NCBI RefSeq assembly: GCF_963576675.1
Contig: NC_088918.1
Location: forward strand, 34,815,501-34,879,500
Length of the DNA stretch: 64,000 nt
Direction of reading: 5' to 3'
DNA from: Euphorbia lathyris
Taxonomy: Eukaryota; Streptophyta; Magnoliopsida; Malpighiales; Euphorbiaceae
The number at the start of each line of letters is the position of its first letter. Position 1 is the stretch's first letter. The notes beneath the pieces are model-generated. The model was given only the letters and a program-made list of their open reading frames with translations. It searched no databases and was not told where the DNA came from. Positions 45,554-57,630 of the stretch are shown here, in pieces. The position numbers were made by a program, and so were the translations under genes.

Positions 45554-46869
45554 TGTCACATCCGTGTCCTTAATTTCAGTTATTATACCCTAATATTAAG
45601 TTATATTATATTTATTTATTGATTGGAGAGTTAATTGGGTATTACAGATATAGTTTGGAGGCTAATTTCATAGTTTAAGTGTAAAATTAAAAGTTTAGGA
45701 TAAGTTTTAAGAGAAGTTAAATTTTAAAGGGATTAAAATGGATTTTTTTCACTTATTGGAATCATAAATTTCAACTTCCCATACATGCAATTTCGGAAAT
45801 CAATGGAAACAATATTATATAAAAAATTAATAAAAATAAAAATAAAAGAATAGAATAGAAAATATACCTTTGACATATATCAAATACTTGTCCCAATTTT
45901 GGCTACTTTTAAGCCATATGTCAATACCTTAATCCACATGTCATATATCTTAATTTTGTTTTGTTAAATTTCATATCAAATAATATATATAGATAAATAT
46001 TAGTGATGAGATTAGAAAGGAAATGGAGTCCAAAGCTATTAAAAAGAAAATGATACCAAATTTATAATTAAAAGTCTTTTTCTATGGAAAAGAAAAAGAT
46101 TGTTTTTGAAACATAGTTTTCTCATTTCTAAGAATTTATTCAACCCATTATGTTATTTCTTCATAATTTATCCAATGGTGTGATTATTCTCATTGCTCGG
46201 AGATCGGGTTTAGAGAGTCTTAGAATCGGATCATACGGGACAATTCTAGACAGATTTAAGACTCGGATTGTGTCTTCCGTCGATTAATTATCGAAGTAAG
46301 TAATTTATCAACTACCTTTTTATGATTTTGATTATCTATACATATATGTTAAGTGATCTTTATAAATTTTATCTCTTAAGCTAATATTTGATTTTAAGAT
46401 GGTTAAAATAGTGTTTTGGATAATTTATGATTTATGAAATAAAGTTTTTATATATGATGATTTATGTGTTTATTTTTAAGAAATTGAAGTTAGTATTGAT
46501 AATATATTTTTAAATTATTTGTTGGCGATTTTAGTACAATTATGGTTTATGATTGAATATTTTGGAAATTGATTGAGAAAAGTACTTGAAAACTTTATGA
46601 TGTTGATTTATGATATATTTCTGATTTTAAGTTATATTATGAAATTATAATGTTTTTAGTATCCATCAAGAGTAATCCGGATAGGTGGCTTTAATTAAAG
46701 TCCGTATTTAGTGAGAAATACGGCATGTGTACACAGTTGAAAGACCTATCGGGTATGGCAAAGAAGTGTTGAGTAAGACCATGCGGGTTAGGCAAAATTA
46801 TGAGATATCTCGATTTATTATATTGTGGGGATTGATACACACGGGGATTATCTCTCGGATGGATACGAT

Positions 46870-47117
46870 TTGCGAAGTATTTATTGTTATACGGTTTGTG
46901 AAGTATTTATCGAGATATGATTTATGAAGTATTTATTGATATACGATTTGTGATGAATTTATTGATATACAGTTGATGAAGTATTTTATTAAAATACAGT
47001 TTATTGATATACGGTTTATGAAATATTTATCAAAATACGATTTATAAGGTGTTTATCGAAATACGGTTTATGAAGTGTTTATCGAAATACGGTTTATGAA
47101 GTGTTTATTGATTTACG
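46870..47117 (+). repeat. About eight tandem 28-30-bp units inside the solo LTR
   Basis: Variants of ATACGGTTTATGAAGTGTTTATCGAA are repeated head to tail with gradual divergence; the last copies are nearly identical. Confidence 0.88.
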
Positions 47118-47360
47118 GTTGATTTTAGTAAATGGTTAATTGCAAAGGTACTTATTTTGTATAGTTGAGATTTTAACTAAATAAATGTATATAGCTATTT
47201 TGAATACGAGTTTTATCTTAAGTAATTTAATACATTGATTTACGTTTTGACTATGTTTGGTATTTTGAGAAATGATAGTAAGCTTGAGGGTTGCGGACAA
47301 AGGAGGAGGGTTGCGGTAGGTTTGTGGCGGCCAGCGTAAAACTTAGTCACATCTTATGAC

Positions 47361-50300
47361 ATGAACCATAATATAAATACCGTTGGGGCATTCCCTACTC
47401 AGCGACGCGCTGCACTTCCTAGACCCGGGTGTAGTGATAAATGTGCAAGGGTTGCTAGGTCGTCGCCCCGAAGCGGCGCGCCACCCCAGGACCCGGGGGT
47501 GGTGTCAAATATGCAAGGGTTGCGGGTAAATAAGCTAGTCCACGGTAATGGTAGGGGTAGGGGTAAGGGTAGTAGGTTACGCTTTGGGACATGGAACATA
47601 GGTTCTTTGACAGGAAGATTAGCTGAAATTGTAGATGTTATGAAGAGGAGGAGAATAAATATATTATGCCTACAAGAAACCAAGTGGGTTGGAGCTAAGG
47701 CTAGAGAGATAGCTCCTTGGGGTTATAAGCTTTGGTACTCAGGAAAGGATAAGGGTAGAAATGGAGTAGGTATTCTTATTGATAGGGAGTATATTGATGA
47801 GGTAGTAGCGGTGTCTAGGAAGAGCGATAGAATTATGAGTGTTAAGCTAGTGATAGGGGATGAGGTTGTGAATGTCATTAGTGCATATGCGCCACAAATA
47901 GGATTAGATGTGTCTATAAGACAAGCTTTTTGGGATGACTTAGAGGAAGTGGTGCAACAGGTTCCTAGGGATGAAAAAATGGTACTAGGGGGTGATCTCA
48001 ATGGACACGTGGGTTCTAGGCGAGATGGGTTTGAGAGTGTTCATGGAGGGTATGGTTTTGGAGATAAGAATGAAGCAGGAAATGATATTTTGGAATTCGC
48101 ATCAGCCTATGACTTGAGTATCATGAACACATGGTTTATGAAGAGAACATCCCACTTAGTGACTTATCAGAGTGGCGGTAATGCGAGCCAAATTGACTTC
48201 TTCTTAGTAAGGAGTGCTTGGAGAAAGAGTTATATTGATTGTAAGGTGATCCCTGGTGAGAGTACGACAACCCAACATAGAGTAGTGGTGCTAGATTTTC
48301 GAAGTAGGAAATGTATAAGAAAACAAACACCTCAAGTAGAGACTAAGATTAAGTGGTGGAAATTGCAAGGGGAGAATCAACAAAAATTTGTGGATGAGAT
48401 GACCAAAAAAGATATTTGGACTTGCAATATGGATTCAGATATAGATTCGATATGGAATAAGATGGAGCATAGTATAAGGGAAGTAGCGAAGGAAGTTCTA
48501 GGGGAATCTAAAGGTAGCATGCCACCGGGTAAGGACACATCTTGGTGGACAGAAGAAGTACGACAAGCAGTAAAGAGTAAGAGAGAATCCTATAAACTAT
48601 TAGGGAAATGTAGGAGTGACGAGAACTACGAAAAATACAAAGAGGCTAAAAGGGAAGTAAAGAAGGTCATACGAGATGCTAGAGCAAAGGTGAATCGGGA
48701 TCTGTATACAAGATTGGATACGAAAGAAGGGGAAAGAGACATATATAGAATTGCTCGGATGAGAGATAGGAAGACGCGAGATCTCGGAAAAGTTAAATGT
48801 GTGAAGGATGTGGACCAGAAAGTCCTAGTTGGAGATAAGGATATCAAGGAACGATGGAGGTCCTATTTTGATGACTTATTTAATGGAGATCGCCAACAAG
48901 ATGTTGGAGATATAAGTATCCATCACGATATGATAAATCATGAATGCCTGCGGAGAATTCAAAAGGGTGAAGTCAAAATGGCATTAAGTAAGATGAAGTT
49001 GAAGAAAGCAGTAGGACCTGATGGCATCCCTATTGAGATTTGGAGATGTTTGGGAGAAAGAGGATTCGAATGGTTGACGACGTTCTTCAACAAAATTTGG
49101 AGAAACAATAAGATGCCATCAGAATGGAGGAAAAGTACCTTAATCCCTTTGTATAAGAACAAAGGCGATGTCCAAGATTGTGCCAACTATCGGGGAATCA
49201 AATTAATGAGTCACACTATGAAACTTTGGGAGCGAGTGATTGAACAAAGGCTAAGGAGGACGGTGAAGATCTCGGAAAACCAGTTTGGCTTTATGCCGGG
49301 AAGATCAACTATGGAAGCCATCCATCTAATGAGACAATTAATGGAGCACTATCGAAATAAGAAGAAAGACTTGCATATGGTTTTCATTGACTTGGAGAAA
49401 GCATATGATAAGGTACCAAGGGAAGTACTTTGGTGGGCCTTGATAAGGAAAGGCATTTCGCGGAAATATATTGACATCATAAAGGACATGTATGAGGGAG
49501 TATGCACGAGTGTACGTACTAGTGTTGGGAAGACTGAAGAGTTTCCTATTACGATTGGAGTGCATCAAGGTTCCGCACTAAGCCCATTTCTTTTTGCCAT
49601 CGTTATGGATGAACTAACAAGTTCACTTCAAGATGGTATACCATGGTGCATGCTGTTTGCAGATGATATTGTGTTGGTTGAGGAGACGAAAGAAGGAGTG
49701 GAGATGAAGTTGGAACTATGGAGGCAAACTCTAGAATCTAGAGGCTTTAAGTTGAGTCGAAGTAAGACAGAATATTTGGAGTGTAAGTTTAGCGGCCGTA
49801 GGAGTAGGGAGGCAGGGACAATCATCCTAGATGGGAGAGTTGTTCAGGCCTCGGATTGCTTCCGGTATTTAGGATCTATTATCCAAACGGATGGAGAAGT
49901 AGATGGAGATGTTGCTCATAGGATTAAAGCTGGTTGGTCGAAGTGGAAGAGTGCTACGGGTTTCCTTTGTGATCCCGGCATGCCTAATAGATTGAAGGGA
50001 AAATTCTACCGGACGGCAATTAGACCAGCATTGTTATATGGTACGGAGTGTTGGGCAGTGAAACACTGCCACATCCATAAGATGTCGGTGGCGGAGATGC
50101 GTATGTTGAGATGGATGTGTGGTCACACGAGAAAGGACCGGGTGCGTAATGAAATAATTAGGACAAAAGTAGGGGTCACATCTATTGAGAATAAAATGAG
50201 AGAAAACCGACTAAGGTGGTTTGGCCATGTGAGACGTAGAGCGCTTGATGCGCCGGTTAGGAGAACCGAAGAGTGGCAAAGGGATGTAGTGGTGAGGGGT

Positions 50301-50429
50301 AGGGGAAGACCTAAGCAAACTTGGAGGAGGGTGATCGAGAGTGATATGAGTTTATTGGGAATTGAGGAAAATATGGTAGTGGATAGGACGGAGTGGAGGG
50401 AGCGAATCTGTGTCGCTGACACGACTTGA
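47361..50429 (+). CDS. RTE LINE endonuclease-reverse transcriptase (1022 aa)
   Basis: A single ORF gives all activities for target-primed reverse transcription. After a basic, low-complexity N-terminus the AP endonuclease begins at about residue 75: FGTWNIGSL (Asn79), [35 protein letters not shown] and QHRVVVLDF. The RT domain covers about 540-800, with [46 protein letters not shown] (Asp677), [16 protein letters not shown] and the catalytic LFADDIVL (Asp768, Asp769). The C-terminal part contains [14 protein letters not shown] and [14 protein letters not shown], typical of plant RTE proteins. All catalytic residues I can see are present and there are no stops, so it may be functional. It is not a host enzyme, though such frames are often misannotated as such. 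Confidence 0.95.
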   Translation: MNHNINTVGAFPTQRRAALPRPGCSDKCARVARSSPRSGAPPQDPGVVSNMQGLRVNKLVHGNGRGRGKGSRLRFGTWNIGSLTGRLAEIVDVMKRRRINILCLQETKWVGAKAREIAPWGYKLWYSGKDKGRNGVGILIDREYIDEVVAVSRKSDRIMSVKLVIGDEVVNVISAYAPQIGLDVSIRQAFWDDLEEVVQQVPRDEKMVLGGDLNGHVGSRRDGFESVHGGYGFGDKNEAGNDILEFASAYDLSIMNTWFMKRTSHLVTYQSGGNASQIDFFLVRSAWRKSYIDCKVIPGESTTTQHRVVVLDFRSRKCIRKQTPQVETKIKWWKLQGENQQKFVDEMTKKDIWTCNMDSDIDSIWNKMEHSIREVAKEVLGESKGSMPPGKDTSWWTEEVRQAVKSKRESYKLLGKCRSDENYEKYKEAKREVKKVIRDARAKVNRDLYTRLDTKEGERDIYRIARMRDRKTRDLGKVKCVKDVDQKVLVGDKDIKERWRSYFDDLFNGDRQQDVGDISIHHDMINHECLRRIQKGEVKMALSKMKLKKAVGPDGIPIEIWRCLGERGFEWLTTFFNKIWRNNKMPSEWRKSTLIPLYKNKGDVQDCANYRGIKLMSHTMKLWERVIEQRLRRTVKISENQFGFMPGRSTMEAIHLMRQLMEHYRNKKKDLHMVFIDLEKAYDKVPREVLWWALIRKGISRKYIDIIKDMYEGVCTSVRTSVGKTEEFPITIGVHQGSALSPFLFAIVMDELTSSLQDGIPWCMLFADDIVLVEETKEGVEMKLELWRQTLESRGFKLSRSKTEYLECKFSGRRSREAGTIILDGRVVQASDCFRYLGSIIQTDGEVDGDVAHRIKAGWSKWKSATGFLCDPGMPNRLKGKFYRTAIRPALLYGTECWAVKHCHIHKMSVAEMRMLRWMCGHTRKDRVRNEIIRTKVGVTSIENKMRENRLRWFGHVRRRALDAPVRRTEEWQRDVVVRGRGRPKQTWRRVIESDMSLLGIEENMVVDRTEWRERICVADTT

Positions 50430-50504
50430 TTTTCACGGTTTTATATGATGGTTCATGTTAGCCGACCCCGAATCATTTCGGGACTAAGGCTTTGTTGTTG
50501 TTGT
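50430..50504 (+). promoter_or_regulatory. LINE 3' UTR hairpin and TTG tail
   Basis: CCCGAA at about 50467 pairs with TTCGGG after a four-base loop, followed by ACTAAGGC and (TTG)n. The truncated copy keeps the same hairpin and a longer TTG tail, so this may be the RNA feature bound by the RT; that is inference. Confidence 0.55.
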
Positions 50505-51038
50505 ATAGTAAGCTTGATATTTTAAGTTGCAAATTTTGTTAAAAATACCATTTGACTATTTTATTATGGTTTAATCCATAAAATGTTCATTTTTAAGACT
50601 ATGAATTTTATATGATGTATCTTGGAAATTAAAAAAAAAAATATATATATATATATAGTTATTTTGAGTATAAGTATGTTATGTAGTTGATAATTACTTA
50701 CTGAGATTTCTGTCTCACCATTTTCAAATGTTTTAATGTTTTTAGGTGAGAAAGTACAGGATATAAAGAAGGTTACCAACCGATTAGGCGAGGATCGGAA
50801 GTTGTTGCTAATTGTTAGAATTATTATTAGAACTTTAATATTTATTTGTATTATGATGAAGTTGGTAAATATGTTGAGGTTTTAAGGTAATAGGAATATG
50901 AATTTGTTTAGAATATACATTTAAGAGGAATACCTAGAAAAGTGATATTTATGATATTTGGAGACTTATAGGTATTGATTCTGAGCTTTCTATTTTACGC
51001 CCGATGCCGTTTGGGGTCGTCTAGGGTCGGGTGTGACA

Positions 51039-51310
51039 TATCCAACAAACCACTTTATGTAAATGTACACTACTTTAGGTAAAATACATAAAACCTTTAC
51101 AAATTTTTGTAAGATTTGTACAATTTGACATAAAGTAATTATTTTGTAGTAAAATATTCATAAAAAATAAAATTATATCGATCAAACTAGTCCAAGTAAA
51201 TTGATACTACGTAAAATCCATAAAACCTTTATAAATTTCCGTAACATTTGTACAATTTTACATAAACTAATTAATTTGTGTTAAAATATTAATAAAAAAT
51301 AATTTTATTT
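51039..51310. repeat. Continuation of the 140-bp satellite
   Basis: Two diverged units continue in the same orientation after the solo LTR (TATCCAACAAACCACTTTATG at the junction, completing the interrupted unit). More degenerate pieces (AAAACCGTTATAAATTTTCG) extend to about 51710. Confidence 0.85.
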
Positions 51311-52189
51311 GTTAATTAATTTATATTTATTTATTTAGTAAGCAACACGAAATTATTTTAGTAAAAGGCAAATATTTTTCGTGAAACTCAGTTTTGGGAA
51401 CTTAGTAATATTTTAACGAAAAATAACAACTTTATGTAAATCTAATCTTACTTATGTCATGTCTATCAGTACAAAATTAACATAAAGTTGACACATATTA
51501 CGTAAACCTCATATATTTCGAGAAAATAGAGATTTTTTTTTTGTAAAATAACAACTTTGCGTATATTAGGTCCCACTTTATAAAAAAATGACACTACTTT
51601 ATGTAAAATATATAAAACCGTTATAAATTTTCGTAACATTAATACACTTTTATGTAAAGTAATTAATTTTCATTAAAATATTAATAAAAAATAATTTTAT
51701 TTGTTAATTAATTGTTGGTCATATGCAAGAATGGATTAAGATTTCAACTGTTAACCAATATGAGGACAACTGTTCCAAGCTAGTCCTTAGCTTATTTGAC
51801 ATTAGACTTAAGATTTATCTCAAAACCTAAGTTGACCTTATATTCTTTTACTTATAACCCAAAACCAATTAATTAATGCAACCATTTATTCCTTTAAAAA
51901 AAACAAAAAAAAAAAAACTAGCTCAAATTCTGATGAGGTTTTAAACATCATACATATCTGTCCTTTTTTCTTTATTTTGTGACTATCAGTAATTTTTTAA
52001 AATCGAGTCAGAGATTACAGGAAGAACTACATTTTCCTCCACTAAAAGATGTGAGATTTTTCGTTGCACTTGAATTAAACGATGTTATTTTATTCCTGCA
52101 AAATAGTGCAGGAATCTGTAGAAAATTGTTTAAAACTATATTTCCATTGGAACCACCGATTTTCCAAATCATAAGTTTTGGATGTCTCC
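51311..52189. other. Degenerate satellite, then unassigned sequence
   Basis: Up to 51710 there are decayed satellite-like words. From 51720 to 52189 there is an open plus frame of 86 codons (51979-52239) that I do not recognise and that runs into the CACTA end, so it is unlikely to be a gene. Confidence 0.4.
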
Positions 52190-52620
52190 CACTAGTACAG
52201 AAATGCTCACTTGTGTCGTACCTTTTGTGTCGCGCTTGAAGAGAAAGCGACACAACAGAGTAACTAGTGTCGCGCGTTCTTTAAACGCGACACAACTAAG
52301 TATTATATGTCATTACTTGTGTCATGCTTGAAAAGCGTGCGTCACAAACGAGTTACTTGTTGTATTGCCTGTCTTACCGTGCGATACAAGAGTAAGCTTG
52401 TGACGCGTTTTTACCAAAACGAGACACTTTCTTGTATCGTCTGTCTTACAGTGCGACACAAGAGTAAGCTTATGACGTGCCTTTACCAAAACGACACAAG
52501 AAGTGTGTTATCTTTGTGACAAGCTTTTATAAAAGCGAGACAAATAGTATGTTATTTTTGTGCCGCTCCTTTTTAAAAGTACGACACATCTAATACGAAC
52601 TACTATTTGAATATAATTAT
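52190..52620 (+). mobile_element. Terminus of a CACTA (En/Spm) transposon
   Basis: The sequence starts CACTAGTACAGAAATGC, a typical CACTA terminus. A subterminal field follows with repeats in both orientations: TGTGTCG, GCGACACA, TTGTGTCATG, GCGATACAAGAGTAAGCTT and GCGACACAAGAGTAAGCTT. These are the transposase-binding repeats of such elements. The opposite end was not found in the window, and no transposase is visible, so this is a truncated or interrupted copy. Confidence 0.75.
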
Positions 52621-53578
52621 TTTTTCTTCATTTTTTTTAAAATACTAAAAAGTTAAAAAAATGATGAAAATCAAATAGCCTATATATAAACTTAAAAACT
52701 TATACTATATAAATTAATCAAAAATAAAATGAACCGGAAAATATATACTTAAAATGTAAAGATGGAGAATCGAACCTTTAACCAATTAAAATAACATCAA
52801 ACGTCTTAACCTTATGAACCCATTGTATTTCTTGTTAACCATTCACTACTCATAACAAATATAAAACGTTTAAATATTAGAATTTTTACTCAATTAATAA
52901 AACCAGAGTCTTTTATCGTATGCTTTCTCTTTTACCCATCTCTGCTTCCTTCCTTATTTCTAGGTTTTATTTTATCTCCACCCACTCCACTCCATAGCCG
53001 CCAACCTCCACTTTGCGCACCGCCATCTCCACCTTGCACCGCCACCTCGACCTCGCACCGCCACTTCGCACACCTTCGTTCGTATCTCCGGTCATTCCAC
53101 TTCTTAAGGCGCCGGGAACAGGGAGCGGCTTCTCCACCGCCGTCTCCACCTCCTCCACCTCTCGATCTCCACCTTTTCTGCACAAAATCTAAAGGTTTTG
53201 TTATTTTCCCCCCAATATTACTTACCAACTACTCTTGATTGTTTAATGTTAATGCACCTGCACTTTCCTTCTCTACATGATAATGCTATGGTTATTATTA
53301 GGATAATAATTTATGTTAACTCTGTGGGTGACAATTTTAGCTTCTCAAATAGGCTGTTGATGTTTTCTGTTGCTTACAGTAGAGCATTTCCTAGTCCTGA
53401 ACCTGAATGAAATATCTCTATCAACAAAAATAAAGGCCATATCAGTAATTGAAAATTGTACTAAATTTTCAAATTCAGTAGTAGAACTCCATATATATGG
53501 CTTCCAATTTCATTACTAATTATACCACTTAAAATTAGATGGCTTTTGGAATCTGATTAATTGAATCCAGCCAATTAT
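52621..53578. other. Unassigned, probably CACTA interior or flank
   Basis: AT-rich up to 52920, then a CT- and CACCGCCA-rich block (52930-53180) that yields long low-complexity minus-strand frames without a domain. Nothing further is recognised up to the solo LTR. Confidence 0.35.
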
Positions 53579-55010
53579 TGTTGGTCTCGTGTAACGTAGT
53601 AGGATTAGTTCCAAGCGGGGGGGTTAGGAACTAATGTAACTTTTTCGCTTAATAATGCTGACTTAATTAAATGTTTGACGATCTAACTCAGCTTTAGGTC
53701 AGCAAGGCTGAGTGAGGTGTGAGACAGCTTTAATCAGATACTGACTAGAGCTGTTTCAATTGTGAGTTGGGGAAGTAACACTTTAGGCCAGCTTCCAACT
53801 CAGCACGCTGATTACTCAGCGTCGGCTTGTACAAATTATTTACTGAGCAATTTAAGCAAGCAACACATACATAAACATATATATCAAGAGAAAGGGTTAG
53901 AGATTACTCAGCAGACTTATCCTGGTTCAGCCTCACCGCCTACGTCCAGTCCCCAGAATCCCTCCGGGATTTTTCAATCCACTACTGAGCTTTTTAAAGG
54001 TAGAGCACAAACCGTTTACAATAGCAACTGAGTATGCAAGAGTACCGTCCTCTATTCGTCTACTCAATCCTATCTACCACTGAACACTATAACCGAGTAT
54101 TCAGATTTTCTCTACCACTGAGTACTATAACCGAGTAGTCAGCTTCACTCTTCTAACCTTTACAATTGATACAAGATTGTTCTCACAAAATGAAGAACAC
54201 TTTAGATGAGTAAAATTCACTCTAGACTTTTACACAATAATTGGAATTGGGTGTAAGAACTTGCTTTTTCTATTCAGACAGCTTCTCTTTTGGATTTTTG
54301 ACTTAGTGAATATTTTGCTTGTCTGTATCTCTCTTGTATGTGTTCAACAATGATCCAAGTGATGAACTTGTCCATTTATAGTGAATTCTGAAGCTTCAAT
54401 GATTTGAATTCAGACGTATCCGTTGAGAGTAAATGGTCTTCTTTCGTCATTGATTGGCCAGCTTCCAGAATTGCAGGCTAATCTTGTCGTCTATTTTTAG
54501 CAGGAGCCAGATTTGCCAGTTTCGTCTTCTTGCGCCAGGTTCGTCTTCTAGCGCCAGGTTTGTCTTCTTGCCAAACGCCAGATGGTCCATGCGTCTCGAA
54601 AAGGTCCTTGAAACAGTTTTTCGAGGCTTCTGAAATGTGTCAGACTTTGTCTCACAAGTTGACGGATAATTGGACACTAACTTTATTATCACTCAGCTTG
54701 ACTTAGCGGCGTCTTGAATATTGCTCAGCTTGATTTCACAGCTTCGCCTTCAAGCTTTCCTAAAGAAGACATTTCTTATACGAGGCTGAGTTGAGTTCCA
54801 CTCAGCTTCTGCTGTGTGACTTCTTATGCTGACTTTGTTCTGTCTTTCTTTTAGAGACTTTAAGTTCCTGTTCTCGTTAGTTAATATACTCGACATTGAA
54901 CAAACACATTAGTACAATTAAATCAAAGCACTTAAATTTAATTGTTTTAATCATGGGATTAACTTAAATAATTTTGTCAAATCAAAATCATGTGGAAAGG
55001 TGTTTCAACA
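53579..55010 (-). mobile_element. Solo LTR, 1432 bp, minus orientation
   Basis: On the plus strand it runs TGTTGGTCTCGTGTAACG...GGTGTTTCAACA, flanked by ATTAT on both sides (53574-53578 and 55011-55015). Its reverse complement matches the solo LTR at 56194-57625 along its whole length with moderate divergence. A minus-strand TATAAATG box is at about 54374-54381. No internal retroelement region is attached. Confidence 0.88.
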
Positions 55011-55015
55011 ATTAT

Positions 55016-56188
55016 CAATTATAGAAATTTCAAGACAATAGAAAATAGTTACCATAAAGCTAAGGTACAAATTGTTGAGAATTGTTCCTCCAAAGACCTC
55101 TCTTGGATTTCTAGACTTGTTAGAACTAGCTTCAGTCTGACCATTTGTTGCCATAAACCTCTTAAACAACTCATAAAATGTAAATTATATGGACCCAACC
55201 TTATAAATTTCATCAACTATCTACAAGGTCAAATCATTACAAACAAATAAGAATCACCAGCATCTATAGTTTAACTATTAATTGTAGGGTCTTCATGATT
55301 TTTATTTCAATGATGCAAGCCACAACAACAACAACAACAACAAAGCCTTAGTCCCGAAATGATTCGGGGTCGGCTAACATGAACCATCATATAAAACCGT
55401 GAAAATCAAGTCGTGTCAGCGACACAGATTCGCTCCCTCCACTCCGTCCTATCCACTACCATATTTTCCTCAATTCCCAATAAACTCATATCACTCTCGA
55501 TCACCCTCCTCCAAGTTTGCTTAGGTCTTCCCCTACCCCTCACCACTACATCCCTTTGCCACTCTTCGGTTCTCCTAACCGGCGCATCAAGCGCTCTACG
55601 TCTCACATGGCCAAACCACCTTAGTCGGTTTTCTCTCATTTTATTCTCAATGATGCAAGCCACATGGCATTAAAATTAGATTGAAAGGAGATATTATGAC
55701 TAAAAAACTCCAGCATATATGAAAGTGATTCATTTGTGTGTTAATGGTGTGAAATCTTCTGTAATTTCTCCAAGTTTCTCAAATTTCCATTGAAGATTTT
55801 AACATGTAACTTAGAAACCTTGGTACATCTTCTAATCGAAGAAAATAGGCACTTAGATGGAAGAAATTAAGAGGAAAAGAAAAAAAAGACAATCTAACAA
55901 CAAATAAAGCAGAGAAAATTACACATATTAAAAGCAAAACAGAGCCAAAAATAGTAAAGAAATAAGTATATAATTCAAAGTTGCAGCTTATTTTTTGTAC
56001 CAATTATCACGCTGGACCATGCTTATATACTCGATAATGGCTTCAACCATAATAAAGCCACGTTTACATTTCAAAACGAATGAATAAAAGATGTAGAACC
56101 TTGATGATTGAAGCCTAAGAAAATAATGGAAAAAATTAGAATTTCCGAGTAAATCATTAGACTTGTATTGACAAAAATATAAACAATT
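55016..56188. other. Spacer between inverted solo LTRs
   Basis: Apart from the truncated LINE it is AT-rich and unassigned. A plus frame ending at 55250 and a minus frame at 55988-56212 have no recognisable domain. Confidence 0.4.
55325..55651 (-). mobile_element. 5'-truncated RTE LINE copy
   Basis: This contains the last 81 codons and 3' UTR of the RTE element in reverse orientation, ending in a TTG-type tail (ACAACAACAAC on the plus strand). The deduced residues from IENKMRENR to the stop are the same as in the full-length copy, and by eye the nucleotides match too. Duplications of GATGCAAGCCACA, extended by a few bases of shared sequence to TCAATGATGCAAGCCACA (55307-55324 and 55647-55664), flank it. 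Confidence 0.93.
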
Positions 56189-56193
56189 TTTTT

Positions 56194-57280
56194 TGTTGAA
56201 ACACCTTTCCACATGATTTTGATTTGATAAAATTATTTAAGTTAATCCCATGATTAAACAATTAAATTGAAGTGCTTTGTTTTAATTGTACTAATGTTTT
56301 TGTTCAATGTTGAGTAAGTTAACTAACGAGAACAGGAACTGAAAGTCTATAAAAGAAAGACAAAACAAAGTCAGCATAAGCAAGTCACGCAGCAGAAGCT
56401 GAGTGGAATGCAACTCAGCTTTGCGAAAGAAATGTCTTCTTCAGAAAAGCTTGAAGGCGAAGCCGCTGAGTCAAGCTGAGTAATAATCAAGTCAGCGTCA
56501 AGGATCCGTCAACTTGGAAGACAAGGTCTGACAAATTTCTGAAACAAATCAGAAGCCTCGGAAATCCGTCTTAAGGACCTTTTTGAGACGTATGGACCAT
56601 CTGACTTTTGCTAAAAAAACAAACCTGGCATAAGAAGACAAATCTGGCATAAGAAGACAAACCTGGCACCTGTCCAAAATAGAAGACAGGATTGGCCTGC
56701 AGCTCTGGAAGCTGGCCACGTGATGACGAAGAAGACCGTTTTTTCCACAACGGCTATGTCGGAATTCAAATCATTGAAGCCACAAGATTGCTATAAAAAG
56801 GCCAAATCATCACTTGGATCACATAGACATATACAACAACATACAGACAGAAAAAGAAAATCTTCACGAAGTGAAAATCCAAAATAGAAGCTGTCTGAAA
56901 AGAAAAAGCAAGCTCTTACACCAAACTCCAATCATTGTGTAAAAGTCTAGATTGATTTTATTCATCTAAAGTGTTCTTCGTTTAGTGAGAACAATTCTTG
57001 TATCATTTGTAAAAGGTTAGAGAAGCTGAGTACTCGGTTATAGTACTCAGTGGTAGAGAGAAGCTGAATACTCGGTTATAGTATTCAGTGGTAGATAGGA
57101 TTGAGTAGACGAATAGAGGGCGGTACTCTTGCATACTCAGTTGCTATTGTAAAAGGTTTGTGCTCTACCTTTAAAGAGCTCAGTAGAGGATTGAAAAAAG
57201 CTCGGAGAGATTCCGGGGACTGGACGTAGGCGGAGAGGCCGAACCAGGATAAGTCTGCTGAGTAACTTCTAACCCTTTCT

Positions 57281-57336
<56 letters not shown>

Positions 57337-57625
57337 GTGTTGCTTTCTTAAAATTACTCAGTAAATAATCTGTACAAGCTGAAGCTGAGTAATCTGAGTG
57401 CTGAGTTGGAAACTGACTTAAGTGTTACTTTCCAACTCACAACTGAAACAGCTCTAGTCAGCATCTGATTAAAGCTGTCTCACACCACACTCGGTCTTGC
57501 TGACCTGAAACTAAGATAAGTTATCAAACATTCAATTAAGTCAGCATTATTAAGCGAAAAAGTTATATTAGTTCCTAACCCCCCTCCCATTGGAACTAAT
57601 CCTATCACGTTACACGGGACCAACA
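56194..57625 (+). mobile_element. Solo LTR, 1432 bp, plus orientation
   Basis: Runs TGTTGAAACACC...ACGGGACCAACA, flanked by TTTTT (56189-56193 and 57626-57630). TATAAAAAG is at 56792-56800. A 38-bp unit containing CTCGGTTATAGTACTCAG is duplicated at about 57022-57095, and a (TA)n tract is at 57283-57324. It has exactly the length of the inverted copy at 53579-55010. Confidence 0.88.
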
Positions 57626-57630
57626 TTTTT

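Larger units (their letters stand above)
47288..50504 (+). mobile_element. Full-length RTE-clade LINE with intact ORF
   Basis: The 3217-bp element is bounded by a perfect 13-bp duplication ATAGTAAGCTTGA (47275-47287 and 50505-50517). It has a 73-bp leader, one intact frame, and a short 3' UTR containing the stem CCCGAA/TTCGGG. The tail is a TTG microsatellite rather than poly-A, as usual for RTE elements. A 5'-truncated relative with identical 3' sequence lies at 55325-55651. Confidence 0.95.
45554..51038 (+). mobile_element. Chromovirus-like solo LTR, interrupted by a LINE
   Basis: Ends TGTCACATCCGTG and GGGTCGGGTGTGACA are the inverted-repeat termini seen in plant chromovirus (Tekay/Del-type) LTRs. 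Flanks TATCA (45549-45553) and TATCC (51039-51043) match in four of five positions and fall within the satellite unit TTCTATCCACC. Without the LINE and its duplication the LTR is about 2255 bp. No second LTR or coding region is linked to it. Assignment to a lineage is from termini only. Confidence 0.75.

Noticed and set aside
47361..50429. A host endonuclease or developmental gene
   Set aside because: Endonuclease and RT domains, target duplications and a microsatellite tail identify it as an RTE LINE.
52932..53228. Gly/Arg-rich minus-strand protein of 98 codons
   Set aside because: It arises from CACCGCCA-type low-complexity sequence; no domain, and overlapping frames are equally open.
53579..57625. 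A single giant transposon with 1.4-kb terminal inverted repeats
   Set aside because: Each arm has its own 5-bp duplication (ATTAT and TTTTT), and the outer flanks do not match each other. Two independent solo LTR insertions explain this better.
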